Origin: Diphasiastrum complanatum
Taxonomy: Eukaryota > Streptophyta > Lycopodiopsida > Lycopodiales > Lycopodiaceae
Length of the DNA stretch: 64,000 bases
NCBI GenBank assembly: GCA_029204225.1
Contig: CM055097.1
Span: 75,530,065 to 75,594,064, forward strand
Reading direction: 5' to 3'
Position numbers and translations under genes: made by a program. Shown in pieces: positions 1 through 10,077 of this stretch (the stretch's first letter is position 1; each line of letters begins with the position of its first letter). Below the pieces are notes generated by a model. It saw only the letters and a program-made list of their open reading frames with translations, had not been told where the DNA came from and made no database searches.

Positions 1-504
1 GCTTAGCATGTTCCCATTCTTTCCTGAAAGCTTTTCATCTTTTTGAATTTTGACATGCTTTTGATAAAACATCTTCTAATCGAGAGATAGCTTCCTTTGC
101 TAATGATGCTGGCTTAGTATTCCAATGGAAAACTATATGCAGATAAATGATCTTTTCTATTAATCTAACTTCTGCATGAAGAGTGCAAACATGCACATTT
201 TTAAGGGGATAGGCAGCACAGGCTTCCAGTTTGGATCTGCATATTCTCTAGTAATTCATGTACTCCTAGTTACATCTTTTGCCATTTTCATGCAGTACAA
301 ACAAGGGTGTTTTGATGTAGCACCGTGAGAGACATTATACATACATTTCAATGTATTCAAATCACCTGCTAAGTGCCATTCAACATTGAAGTCTCCAACT
401 CCTGGAACATTGAGAAGTCCTCCATCCATATGGTTCTTGATGATCCTAGGATAAGATGTCCTTGAGAATATCCATGATAATATATCATGATCCTCTTTCA
501 GCAC
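1..504 (-). pseudogene. C-terminal piece of an uncharacterised mobile-element-like protein (copy 1)
   Basis: Read on the minus strand, 504 to 256 encodes 82 residues containing VPGVGDFNVEWHLAGDL and the cysteine pair CLYCMKMAKD. An in-frame TGA at 256-258 interrupts it. The same frame then continues through WKPVLPIPLKNVHVCTLHAE down to about position 30, where a shift is needed to continue (KIQKDEKLSGKNGN). A paralogue with the same order of motifs lies at 21.15-21.84 kb, so this is a real repeated protein and not a chance frame. I do not recognise the family with certainty; the C-x2-C pair and the repeated, decayed copies suggest a transposable-element protein. The copy is truncated by the window edge and by the stop codon. 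The matching N-terminal half may be the oppositely oriented piece at 580-1413. Confidence 0.5.
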
Positions 505-579
505 CTGTCCAAAGAATTAATCAGACTTAGTTTACAATGTATTAATACTATTCAATGAATGTAATGTAATAATGAGGCT

Positions 580-1413
580 AGTTACCTGGTGATTTGGTAA
601 AGAAGAAGGCTGAAAGTAAGAAGCGAAAGTGACAAAGTTGCAAGGATATTCAAACGCTTTCAAAAGGAGGTTATTGAAATAGAAGGACCCGTGTATTCAA
701 GTAAGCATATTCTAAATTTTGTAAGTTTTTCAATGACATTTGGATTTAATTTCAGCTATGGTGATATTCTGTTAACTATCTGTATTTTTTTGCAGATCTG
801 CATTAGTAGCTCCTCGAAATATTAAAGACAATGCTTCACTAGGAATGTCATTGGGCACAATGTTGACTTGCAAATCCACTGAGCATATCATGATGAACAA
901 TAGGATTTCAAATGTAAAGTGTAAAATAGCAGAGTCTTTGATGGTGGACATTCAAAATATTTTAGATAAGACTATAGTTCAAGGTGCGTGTGATTTTGCA
1001 GGTATTAGTAGGGAGCATATGCAACAATATTTAACCTAATTAGAGAAGCTTTTAAACAAGTTCAAATTAGAAAAGTCCCAATCCCTAGGACATATCACTT
1101 GAAGAAAGAGAGGGATACATTAAACATAGGTATGCATAAGATCACTAAAACTTTATTTCATATTGAGGAGGTGTATGAAATTGATGGAAGATCGATATTC
1201 TATAATTCATCAAACAATTTATTTGTTGATCTAAATTACTTGCTGAGATACATCATGACATTCTATTTTTTAACCTATGAAAAGGTGAATGGCAAAATAA
1301 TCATAGTACTTAAGTTAGATGAGTCAGAAATTGTGAAAGGGCAGAAGATGGAAAGGGTGGCACACCACAAGTCGAGGGCTCAGCTCTTTGTACTGAAAAA
1401 TTACATAACTTAA
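580..1413 (+). pseudogene. N-terminal-like piece of the same uncharacterised element protein
   Basis: Three linked pieces can be read. A basic stretch around 610-690 reads SKKRKVTK then a decayed frame. 845-1039 encodes 64 residues (from MSLGTMLTCKS to MQQYLT). A one-base shift near 1038 then opens a frame through IREAFKQVQIRKVPIPRTYH and NGKIIIVLKLDESEIVKG to 1413. The splice-like polypyrimidine stretch at 780-795 could be an intron end or decay. I infer that it belongs with the minus-strand piece at 1-504 because the two adjoin and neither resembles a known host gene, but they point in opposite directions, so a rearrangement would have to separate them. No catalytic motif is recognised. Broken by at least one frameshift. 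Confidence 0.35.
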
Positions 1414-2711
1414 AAATATCTCTTTGTCTGGGAAAAGCGTAGATTTTATATCGCTTACGTAAAACCCAAGAACCTTATTAACTGGTGATAGAGGCCTTTC
1501 TGTGAAATGTTCGCCCCTATCGCTTCTGAATTTTCGACTTTGGAACTCCTTTGAGCTCCTGATTTGTCCTTGATGCACTTTGTGTTGAGCTCCCTAGGCT
1601 CCAGATTTGATCAGCTCCGCAGTATAACTCTCATGAATGGTGCTCTATCACAAACAGAGAACCAAGAAGATTTCAAATTTAGTGTCCAGTCAGAAAATGA
1701 TATATGGTGGTTGGTAGCGTTTCTTCGGTAATTGTAAGTTTTCAATACGAGTAGACTATAAGACTGATTGCATTTGCTCTAGTTCTGATTTGATATTGAT
1801 TGTTATCTTCTGTAATGATTCATTATAAGTTGTTCATTTTCTTCTAACGTCTTTTGGAGATGACAATCTCTATTCTGACAATAAGAGGATATCCGAATTA
1901 ACTCACCTTCTAAAAAGTGAACTTTATTCATATAAAGTTGTTTTCCATGGTTTTGCAATCTTTCTCAATATCCTAGTAATCCACTATGCCCATTGCATAT
2001 CCATGTAACTAAATGAGTTATTGAAGAGAATGTGGGATGTGTCAAAGTGCTTGGATCTTGTGGATATAATGTTCCATCTGTCCACAAATCCAAGTTTTTC
2101 TTTCCTTCTGCCCTGTAACGAGAACGATCTTCAGTAGATATTTGAACTCCTTTGCCTCCTCTTCTTTGCAAAGGTGCCAAATCAATAGGGATATCCACAT
2201 GTAGATGATATAATGTCATCATCAAAAAAATAATAGAGTAATCAATTGCATCAAAGTACTATGACCAGATTCTATGAAGCAAAACAAAATACTCATCTTT
2301 GATTATATTATATACTATGTACGATCAATCCAATCTCCATGCTTGTATGCTTGATTCAAATTTGGAAATGCCGCTCATTTTTTCATTCCAATAGGTTGTT
2401 GGTGCTCATTTTTCCATTCTCGTGGAAGGAATGCATATTTAAACATTTTGCAATTTTTCCTGATTTCGATTTGGGGATGGCGGTCATATTCTAGATCCAA
2501 TGAAAATATTGCCCTTTTCATAACCGATGGAGGGAATATTTTTGAATTTAGTCAAGTTATACTGCGAACTGTTAATAGTTCTTAACTGTGACTATAGACA
2601 CTGTGGTTAGATCATTGGGAGTTGGGGAGGCCTTGGGAGTGGTGTGGGCAAGCAAATAAACAATATTGTTTTTTTTTATTTTGATATTTTTGTATATCCT
2701 ACATGGCATTC
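1414..2711. other. No supported gene
   Basis: AT-rich sequence. A minus-strand frame of 86 codons at 1965-2225 (contains VDIPIDLAPLQRRGGKGVQI) has a protein-like composition but I do not recognise it and see no partner exons. Nothing else is supported. Confidence 0.4.
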
Positions 2712-2749
2712 CTTAAAGGGTCTTTTTGATATTGAGAACTCCTCTAATG
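2712..2749. repeat. Solitary terminal inverted repeat of the 41.3-kb MITE family
   Basis: The 38 bases closely match the right-hand end of the MITE at 41253-41630: both start CTTAAAGGGTCTTTTTG and end AACTCCTCTAATG. No matching left-hand end is visible nearby, so this is a truncated copy. Confidence 0.55.
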
Positions 2750-2752
2750 TAT

Positions 2753-3540
2753 ACTTTGATACCATGATATAATGCTTTATCAAAAATAGGATAGATAATA
2801 TCAGCGAAAACTTTCTATTTCAAGTGCATGACTACACCTATCAAAATTTGAACAAAGCAATAGTGATAGAAATCACGTTCAATCTTTAGCAACTAACCTT
2901 GAAATCGATAGATACTAAGTGATTACGTAACCAAACATGAAGTATTGAATTCTCAGACAATTTCTATCAATCACAAAAGCAATACAGAGATGCATGCATT
3001 CTGACATATACTGAACGCAATAAAAGATAGTATTGATTCAGAAAAACAAAAATAGATGCTAATTAGTGCAAGACAATAGTGGATAGAAACCACACACTCT
3101 AAGTTGTCTCTGAGTAACTGAAAATAAATCTGATAATAAGCAGCTCTGTTAATAAGCAGTAGCGCAATAACAACGCTAAAATAAATCTCTAAAAGACTGA
3201 GCTAGAATGCTCAAGAGAGTTCAAGCTTGAAAGCTTGCTAACTACAACACTTGCTAAACTTGATCTCTTCGATCATTTTTTTGTGATCAAATGTATGAAT
3301 ATGAACAACTATATATACTAAGCAATTAGGTCGTCAGTTGCAATTGCCAGCTGGCTGGTGTCCACTGGCATTCATCTGGTTCCTTGTCATTGATTGCTGA
3401 TAAGCGGTGGAGATTGGCCGTAAACAGTCTGTCTGCATAAATGAACTAGAACTGTCACTCTGCAGAAATGAACCAAAACAGCCACAGGCGAAGGTGTCAC
3501 AAAAAGATGACAGTGTCGGGCTTTTGCGAACAACCCAACA
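2753..3540 (-). mobile_element. LTR with primer-binding site, minus-oriented, body lost
   Basis: CTTTGATACCA at about 2754-2764 is the reverse complement of an initiator-methionine tRNA primer-binding site. It directly precedes TGATATAATG, and the proposed LTR runs to CAACCCAACA at 3540, so read on the minus strand it starts TGTTGGG and ends ATATCA. The internal region that should lie to the left is missing; a MITE end sits there instead. No second LTR copy was found in the window, so the right boundary is inferred from the terminal dinucleotides only. Confidence 0.4.
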
Positions 3541-3627
3541 ATGCCCTTAAATCTCATTTAGGGTTGCCCCTCACTTTGCCAGAGTCATTTCCTTAACATT
3601 TGAGGCACTTTGAAAAATGCCAAAAAT

Positions 3628-3729
3628 GTGACTTTGCATTTTTACACGAGATTCCTGTTAGGCGAAAAAATGCGAAAAAAGTGACATTGCATTTTTACAC
3701 GAGATTCCTGATAGGCGAAAAATGCGACA
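3628..3729. repeat. Two-copy 53-bp tandem repeat
   Basis: GTGAC-TTGCATTTTTACACGAG is repeated with a period of 53 bases (starts 3628 and 3681), each copy followed by ATTCCTG and GGCGAAAAA. Probably slippage within retroelement-derived DNA. Confidence 0.7.
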
Positions 3730-3911
3730 CTGTTGTCAAACTCCGTGTATTTCTACACACTGTGTAAAGACACTTGCAGATTGTATAAAAACATGGGCAA
3801 ATCCCCAGAACTGGATAAACAATGGATGAAGATTAAAACTGATTAGTCGATTAGTAAGGAGTATAATCCAACATATTCTTGCTCTTCATGCTTGTGGTTA
3901 AAGTAGGGTGA

Positions 3912-4800
3912 TTAGATAGGTGTGGTGAATCTAGGTGTGGTTAGAGTAGGATTTGCAAGCTCACTTCGCAAAGGAAGCACTATTCCCTTGGGAACAAATC
4001 TATGTGTGACAGGTGAACCAAGGCCGCTAAAGATCTCAATATGCTTTGATCTTGCATGGAAGATTGGGCTTGTTGCAAGGTGTTGGGTAGAAATGTTGTC
4101 ATTATAAAATATTGGAATGACTTTCAGCTCCATTAGTAGCCTTTTGATCCAAAGAAGCTCCTTTGTAGTTTTTGTGAGAGCTTTGTACTCGGCCTCGATA
4201 GAAGAAAGTGAGATGGTTTCTTGTCTCTTTGGCAAAAAAGAAATATAAACTCCTCCACCAATAAATGTTGCATAGGAACTTGTGGACTTTCTATCCCTCT
4301 AACCACCTGCAAAATCCAAGTCACTAAAGGCATGCAATCAATCATATCCCCTCTATAGAGAATTCCATGATCTAGAGTGCCGAGAGGTATCTCAAGATCC
4401 TTTTTGCACTTTTCGAATGTATGATCAATGGATCTTGCATGTATTGACTTAGCCTACACACACTAAAGCATAAATCAGGTCTAGTAATGGTAATCCACAT
4501 CAATGAGCCTATAAGTTGCCTATAAAGAGTGATGTCCATGAATTCATCACCTTTATTGAGCACTTTTACATCTTGCTCCATTGGTGTTTCTACATGCTTG
4601 CAATCTTTTTTAAATCTATTGAAAAGCTTTGAGAAAACTTAGATTAACTAATGAAGATGAAATTTGAACCTCTAAGTACTTCTATGCCCAATATGAAGTG
4701 AAGTTGACCAAGATCTACCATCTTAAATTCTAAAGATAGATCTTTCTTAGTTTTCTCTATGCCATCAATGTTATCGCCACTAAGCATAGTGTCATATTGG
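3912..4800 (-). pseudogene. Copia pol remnant: end of reverse transcriptase and RNase H
   Basis: Minus-strand frames show the Ty1/Copia order. 4800-4644 carries FKMVDLGQLHFILGIEVL (reverse transcriptase end); 4581-4372 carries YRQLIGSLMWITITRPDLCF and AKRILRYL (connection region); 4235-3912 carries SLSSIEAEYKALTKTTKE and IFHARSKHIEI (RNase H). At least two frameshifts separate these blocks. The N-terminal part of the same polymerase resumes at about 5910-6415 after an intervening Gypsy fragment. No 3' LTR could be matched to the left. Confidence 0.85.
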
Positions 4801-5875
4801 CTTCTACCCACTTGGTGAGATAATCCGTAGCCATGACAATATATCTGGCTTGTGAACTTCTTGCAATAGGGTGGATAGGGCCAATATAGTCCAATCCTCA
4901 CTTCTCAAATGGTGCTTGAACTAGAACTGGGTGTAAAAGATCATAGTTCAACCTTGTTGGTCTTCTAGCTCTCTGGCACACACCACACTTCTTCAAGTAT
5001 TCATCTGTATCCTTATGTATTGTTGGTCACTAGCATCCTGATTGCAAAATCTTCCGAACTGTAATGTCAGATGCAAAATGCCCACCACCCATGCTTATGC
5101 GAAATTGAAATAATCTGGGTGGCCTCATGTGGAAGAATACATCTTTGAGGAATTCCATCTGGTCCTCTTCGATATAATTAGTCGGCAATCAACTGATAAG
5201 GTCTAGCTTTTAGAATCAATTTTTGCTATTTCGCCTTGGGTAGAGATTTATCTGGTTGGCCCCGCATAAGATACTCAACAATGTCATTGACCCAAGTTAG
5301 GTGTAGTGTCAATGTAAAACAAGGCAGTGTCTAGTAGCTCATCATTAAGTAGGGCTGCAGTTTTCTTCCCCTTGATTCGCATAACATGATCTGCCATATA
5401 ATGCTGCTTTCCCTTGCGAATCACTATCAGAAAATCAAACTCCAACAACAAAAGTAACCAACGAGTGATTCTTCTCGTGTTACAAGTTTTATTAACAAGA
5501 TAAAGCAAGGGTTGATGATCCGTATAAAAAGCAAAAGTGAGGCCATCAAGTAATGTCAAAATTTCTTAACTGCATAGATCATAGCTAGTGCCTCCCACTC
5601 TATGGTCGAATGGTTTATCTCTAAATCACTGAGCTGTCGACTAGAAAATCAGATTGGGGAATCTTTGCTATCTTGTGCTTATCTTGCAACACTATTTCAC
5701 TTGATTGTAGCTGCTGAAACCATCCAGAAAACTGTAGGCTTCTGCTCCTACTACTCTATGTAGAACACTTTCCGTAAATGGTAAGAGAAAATGATCTTTC
5801 TTGGTAAATGCATTTAACTCTTTCATTTATGAAATCAAGCACACATAATGGATATCGTCGATAGTCATAGTACCC
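4800..5875 (-). pseudogene. Gypsy RT / RNase H / integrase fragment inside the Copia element
   Basis: In minus-strand order: a reverse transcriptase piece around 5825-5700 (KKDHF, then AEAYSFLDGFSSYNQ); RNase H at 5559-5284 (FAFYTDHQPLLYLVNKTCN and FLIVIRKGKQHYMADH); and integrase from about 4990 to 4800 (CQRARRPTRLNYD, GLDYIGPIHPIARSS, ATDYLTKWVEA). This Ty3/Gypsy order differs from the Copia order on either side. The Copia polymerase stops near 5910 and resumes near 4800, so the fragment lies within it. No LTRs flank it, so it arrived by recombination or is the internal core of a deleted insertion. Stops are present throughout. Confidence 0.8.
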
Positions 5876-5879
5876 AAGA

Positions 5880-6415
5880 AGAATGGCAAAATGTGAATAT
5901 GTGTGAACCTATCTTTTCATCCACAATGTGAATCTTGAGATCATAAGCAGCTGTATATGCAAACAGTAAACCTAGAGACGAATGTTTTCCGATAGAAGAG
6001 AAGGTCTCAGCATAGTCAATACCATATCTCTGAGAAAACCGCTTCACTACAACTCTTGCTTTATATTGAGAAATATCTCCATTTGGTCCATACTTAAACT
6101 TGTATACCCACTTGCATTTTACAATCTTTCACTTATTTGGTAATGGTGCAACGTCCATACCTGATTCTTCCTCATGGATTCCATCTCCTCATTTATGGCG
6201 TGGATCCATTTGTCCTTATCTGGACATTCAATTGCTTCCTCGAATGTTTGTGTTTCTCCACCGAATCCACAAAACTCTTCTGATGTAGAAGCTGAGCTTC
6301 CTGGCACAAATCTTGCTGGCGCTCTTCGTTCTCTTGTTGATCTTCTAGGAGATCCTCCTGGAACTGCAATGCTCTTGCCTTTATCTACTCTGCTAGGCCC
6401 GGAACCATTTCGGTT
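5880..6415 (-). pseudogene. Copia pol remnant: start of reverse transcriptase
   Basis: 6415-6119 encodes RRSTRERRAPARF, then TFEEAIECPDKDKWIHA and MRKNQVWTL; 6047-5910 encodes FSQRYGIDYAETFS and AAYDLKIHIVDEK. These are standard Copia landmarks leading into the reverse transcriptase. The frame is broken between the two blocks and is cut by the Gypsy fragment below 5910. On the right it meets an unrelated LTR fragment at 6416, so the integrase and most of gag-protease are gone. Confidence 0.85.
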
Positions 6416-6889
6416 GATCAAGGAGCTCAAAGGATGCACCAAAACTCGTGGAGGCTCTTCTCATTTGGACATGGAGTAGATGCATTACACAAAAAGCTCC
6501 TCTTCTCAAAGAGGGAGTATCTTAAATAATCAAGAGAGCTCGTTAGGTGGCATCCTAGTGGAATTTCCACATTTCACAAATTACAAGTGGAATAATGCTC
6601 TCCACTAGATATCACCGTCAAAAGGTGGCTCACTCTACTTTCTTTAAGAGGGGTCTTCTTGCATTTATTACTTTGCCTAGAAATACTAGTTCCTACATGG
6701 TCATTCTATCTTTTGGGATTCACCATGGGGCTTACACAATTCAGGTTTGCTTGTCATTCTTAACTAGTACTTCTCGGCTCTCAGTCTTCGTTTGTCTCAT
6801 CTTCTCAGAGACCTCCTAGGTCTAAGGTGAGAGGTGCTCTTGGTTAGCTCTGGCCGAGTATCTTGGGGATTCATCATAATCAGCCAACA
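6416..6889 (-). mobile_element. LTR fragment of the 46.6-59.2 kb element family
   Basis: From GATCAAGGAGCTC to CAGCCAACA this matches the right-hand ~470 bases of the two LTRs ending at 47735 and 59195, including the shared stretch AAGCTCCTCTTCTC..GGAGT and the terminal CCAACA. It sits between Copia pol (left) and Copia leader (right). The left 650 bases of the LTR are absent, so it is a truncated copy rather than an intact solo LTR. Confidence 0.75.
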
Positions 6890-7162
6890 ATTGCTACACA
6901 AATTCTAGACTCAAATAGCTTTGAAACTAGCTATCAAGCCCCAGATTTGGATCAAACATGGAAGAGAACCACCAAATTGAATTGGGCTATCCTTCACACG
7001 TGTCTGAGCAGGAAAATCTGTACAATCTCAAAAATGATTCAATCTTTATGATGATGAACCGTTTTGATCCAAATTTGCTTGATGCAAACTACTCTCTGTA
7101 GATCTTGATTTTCATGAAGTTTTTGAAACTTTGGATGAAACAAGCATCAAACACTTAGGTAG
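6890..7162 (-). other. Copia 5' leader
   Basis: The reverse complement of this stretch matches 19508-19795, the leader of a + strand relative: shared landmarks are the segment around CAGACATGTGTGAGG and the region near TTTCATGAAAATC. It therefore belongs to the same Copia family, downstream of its primer-binding site. Non-coding. Confidence 0.65.
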
Positions 7163-7174
7163 GCTTTGATACCA
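7163..7174 (-). promoter_or_regulatory. Primer-binding site (tRNA-iMet type)
   Basis: GCTTTGATACCA is the reverse complement of TGGTATCAAAGC and touches the LTR at 7175. Confidence 0.75.
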
Positions 7175-7448
7175 TGTGAAATTTCACACATATGGGAATG
7201 CCCTAATGTGTGTGAATGATCTCCTAAGTCAAGCTTATGCACTTCAGATCAATACTAGATTGAAATCCAATATCTAGATCAAAATCTAAGGCAAAGAGGC
7301 AAAGATAGATGCATAGATTGATAACCAAAGTGTTTTCACATGTAAGAGAAGTACTTATAGCCCTATCACAACTCTACATCAAGATGCTTGACATAAAAAC
7401 TTAGGAAACCCCTTAAGCTATGATAGATAACTTTTTATGATTTTCACA
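7175..7448 (-). mobile_element. 5' LTR of the Copia element
   Basis: On the minus strand it starts TGTGAAAATCATAAAAAG and ends TTTCACA, the same ends as the + strand LTR at 18758-19495. The two differ by a block of ~450 bases present only in the + copy. Confidence 0.7.
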
Positions 7449-9065
7449 AATTCACCTCATTATCTTGTTAAAAACATAGCCATGTTACGAATTGCAATGG
7501 CATGGTGCTACTCATCAATATACAATTCGTCCATTATGGATATAAAGCCAAAAAAAATTTCAAACATTAATGACCCATGTGTGGGAAAGATTTGAACTTG
7601 GGTGGTCAATCCCACACTAAGAACCCTCTACCATCACATCACCCATGGTCACCCATGGACAAATGGATATTGAGCAATTTTTGCATGACTATATACCACT
7701 AGAATTTGTACAAAGGTTTTCAGATAACATATTCATTGCACTTTCATACATCAGGGACTTACAAAAAACAATTGTGTAACAATATTACAAGGCAATGTGA
7801 ACTACATTACATTCAAATGCATTGTCGTGGTACAAACATTATTTCATAAATGGAGAATATTAAACACAATTCACAACTAAACAAACTTATAAAAAACTAC
7901 TTAATATCGTTCAACAATTTGCTCTGCTCCAGCTACTGGAACAATAATGTATGATTCGTTTGGACTATTTTAAGCACGTAAGACATTATAGTGTACCACA
8001 CATGTTCAACAATGTAATCCTAATATTTACACATAGTACACATAATAGTATACATATTCTAGCATCCACATCTGATATCCATATATTGAAAATCCTATCA
8101 TACCAAGTTCAACTCTACCATTGCTAATCAATTCAAACCAAAACAATTGTTTCAATGCCAATTAAAATCAAAAGCTAGATGGATTGAGATGATGTTACTT
8201 GTAGAAACATTTCCAACTAAATCAACAGAAACACTAGCACAAAAACTACTAACGGTCATATCCAAGTATTTTGTACAGTCTAGAAAATACCATATATCAT
8301 AGTTACAAAAACAATGTGTGCTTAAAGTAACAAACACATTGGATATTCCACTAGGACCTTATAGCCTTCAAAAACAAAAATACATTAGTAACAAAAAACT
8401 TTGGACAAAAGGACAGAATCTCATCTTTACAAATATTATTAGTACAGCTTGATGCATCTCTTACATATACTAGAAATAAAATCATTTTTTTGAATCCAAA
8501 CATTATATCCACAAAAAATGGCTTGCATGCTAGTGCTACATGCTTGTTTAATAAAGAACACGGTATGTCGTACAAAATTTTCAAAATGTATGCTAGCATA
8601 TACACATTCATATGATGAATGTAGATATGACACTTTGATTCATATGTGTATCAGTTGTGAATGTGATTACCTTCAACTTTAGTGTACCGATATTACTTTT
8701 GATGAATATCAATATATTACAAACATGAAAACAATACGAGTTGATAACGCAAGTATGCAATCAATGAGTATGTAAGATGACTATATACACATATTCAACT
8801 CCTAAATGTTTACTTCAACAAACATGTGCATTAATAATGAAATAGTCCAATAAAACAACTAAATGACATACAAGGTGGTTTGGTAGCACTAGAATAGCAT
8901 TTTTTCAAAATTCCATGATTTTAATATTCATGATTCTTGGTGACTTCAATATCTATATGTGACATCAAAACAATATTCAAATGCACTTCAAAATCGTATG
9001 GAATAAACTACAATTTCATAATAGCACAAATGTATACTTAACTAGATCATGTCCAGAAAACAATT
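7449..9065. other. AT-rich intergenic DNA, no gene seen
   Basis: Short open frames at 8152-8633 have no recognisable motif and an AT-driven composition. No repeat or element boundary was identified. Confidence 0.5.
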
Positions 9066-9525
9066 ACAATGTCAAATATGTTTCAAGATCGGCATATGCA
9101 TACCGGGAGTGACCACTTTCCTTTACAATGTCAAATATGTTTCAAGATCGGCATACGCATACCAGGAGTGACCACTTTCCTCTTTACTACATACTTCTTA
9201 GAACCAACATGTCATGATTAATATTTTTGATTTGATGGTTTCAAGGTCGACATACTAATATTGGTGTGACCACTATCCTCTCTATTGCACACTTCTTAGA
9301 ACCAGCATGTGATTAATATTTGTGATTCGACGGTTTCAAGATCGGCGTACACATAATGGAGTGACCACTATTCTCTTTATTGCATACTTCTTAGAACCAG
9401 CATGTGATTGATATTTGTGATTCGATGTAGGTTTCAGATCGGCATACACATACTGGAGTGACCACTATTCTCTTAATTGCAGACTGCTTAGAACCAGCAT
9501 GTGATTAATGTTTGAGATTAGATGG
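9066..9525. repeat. ~97-bp tandem array upstream of the ABCG gene
   Basis: The landmark GAACCA(A/G)CATGT recurs at 9201, 9299, 9394 and 9491, giving periods of 98, 95 and 97. Each unit also holds TTTCAAGATCGGCATAC and GAGTGACCACT. At the left edge a shorter ~57-bp version is repeated twice. The array ends about 550 bases before the ABCG start codon. Confidence 0.9.
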
Positions 9526-9674
9526 TTCAACAAAAATGGACCAGAAATTATGAGAACACAAGCCTTCAAAAGAGGGTATATGAAACTTGTGGCAAGTAAA
9601 GTCTGGTCTCTAAGTGTGAAAAGGCAAGACCATGTGGCTTAAGTCACTTCCACTTGTTTAGGTTCTTGTTAGTT

Positions 9675-9881
9675 TCATGTTATCCGGGAGCTGGGCCAGC
9701 AGCGACCTATATGTACACGCCACAATCCTTCTCCATCTACTTGGCGTAAATCAAGAGTCCCCTTACGTGCCAGCAAGAGACGAGGTTGCTCTCCCCTACC
9801 GCTCCTCCTATGATCTAGATGCACTGTCTGCACCAACTGATCTGCCATGCACTCCACAGGAAGAATGCTGTTATATCCCAA
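9675..9881 (-). pseudogene. Possible Gypsy integrase C-terminal relic
   Basis: The minus-strand frame contains GYNSILPVE followed by a charged stretch with LLLARKGTLDLRQVDGE. This resembles the segment after the integrase core in Gypsy polyproteins (Y-G-x-x-P-x-L-P-V-E). It is short, has no flanking element parts, and could be coincidence. Confidence 0.3.
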
Positions 9882-10077
9882 AAAAAGCCTCTAATGCCTG
9901 AGCATAATGGGCTCCTTAGATAATGTAGGTAGGTAGAGGTTGATGCGCGTTCAGCTTGTTCGATTCTATTGGCTGGCGAAAGGTAATCTGCTATGATTTG
10001 GTGAAGTCTTAGTGTTGCTAGGAGAGCATTTGTTCTCTTATTTCATCTTTGGATTCGTCTTTTGACGTTTTCTGAGA

